Assembly: GCA_002877875.1 (NCBI GenBank)
Contig: PNIE01000022.1
Span: 1-15,083 of the forward strand
Source of the DNA: Caldimicrobium thiodismutans
GTDB lineage: Bacteria; Desulfobacterota; Thermodesulfobacteria; Thermodesulfobacteriales; Thermodesulfobacteriaceae
Length of the DNA stretch: 15,083 nt
Direction of reading: 5' to 3'
Shown piece by piece: positions 14,994 to 15,083 of this stretch. Within the stretch, counting starts at the first letter, position 1. Every line of letters starts with the position of its first letter. The notes beneath the pieces were generated by a model. It made no database searches, was not told the DNA's origin, and worked only from the letters and a program-made list of their open reading frames with translations. A program made the translations under genes and the position numbers.

Positions 14994-15083
14994 TTATTCT
15001 CTTAAAAAAATTTGAATAATTCCCTCTTCATTCTGATGAACGCCACACTCTCCATAAAAAACAAGAAATAAAAGGCTTAAGAA
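14994..15083 (-). CDS. Possible 3' end of an upstream gene (partial, uncertain)
   Basis: A frame is open from the right edge of the window for 29 codons and stops with TAA at 14996-14994. Its end reads GECGVHQNEEGIIQIFLRE, preceded by a hydrophobic run. The stop codon lies within a perfect A+T palindrome (14985-14998). The length is too short to be sure. A second minus-strand frame (15055-15002) reads MESVAFIRMKRELFKFF, without a ribosome site, and could equally be chance. I recognise no family. If the first frame is real, the gap to the ferredoxin start is about 125 bp and contains the nuo promoter. Confidence 0.3.
   Translation of the reverse strand, partial: FLSLLFLVFYGECGVHQNEEGIIQIFLRE

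Noticed and set aside
1..15083. CRISPR arrays, insertion sequences, tRNA or rRNA genes, riboswitches
   Set aside because: Both strands were read and no regularly spaced repeats, transposase motifs, cloverleaf sequences or conserved riboswitch cores were found. Coding density leaves almost no room for them.

Overview
The window is a compact, strongly A+T-rich stretch in which every convincing gene lies on the minus strand. Reading in the direction of transcription (high to low coordinates), it holds a ferredoxin-like protein with four [4Fe-4S] cluster motifs, then nuoA, B, C, D, H, I, J, K, L, M and N (the 11 core subunits of respiratory complex I, with no nuoE, F or G), then sat, a small unknown gene, aprB and aprA (dissimilatory ATP sulfurylase and APS reductase). 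An extreme intrinsic terminator follows at the left edge. No mobile element, tRNA, rRNA or CRISPR array is visible.

The organism is a dissimilatory sulfate reducer, because sat and aprBA sit together with clear family motifs. High A+T, strong Shine-Dalgarno sites, bacterial sigma70-like promoters and a complex I lacking the NADH module fit a thermophilic bacterium of the Thermodesulfobacterium/Caldimicrobium type. A Thermodesulfovibrio-like bacterium is an alternative. This placement is inference and was not tested by any search.

Layout: (1) 14867-15083 holds the possible tail of an upstream gene, A+T-rich repeats and a promoter with a perfect -35 box. (2) 4529-14866 is one tight 12-gene operon, ferredoxin plus nuoA-N, with overlaps or gaps of at most a few tens of bases. 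(3) About 160 bp follow, with a second promoter and a direct repeat but no clear terminator. (4) 52-4366 is the sat-orf2-aprB-aprA operon, each gene with a strong AGGAGG-type ribosome site. (5) 1-33 is a terminator made of pure G8-A5-C8-U12.

Together the genes cover two halves of one energy metabolism. Sat activates sulfate to APS and AprBA reduces APS to sulfite and AMP. The complex I passes electrons to the quinone pool while pumping ions. Lacking NuoEFG, it must take electrons from something other than NADH by the standard route, and the ferredoxin-like protein translated just before nuoA is the obvious local candidate. Three genes (ferredoxin, sat, aprA) have longer open frames starting at TTG or GTG codons that lie inside a promoter box or a ribosome site. 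Shorter starts are given here.
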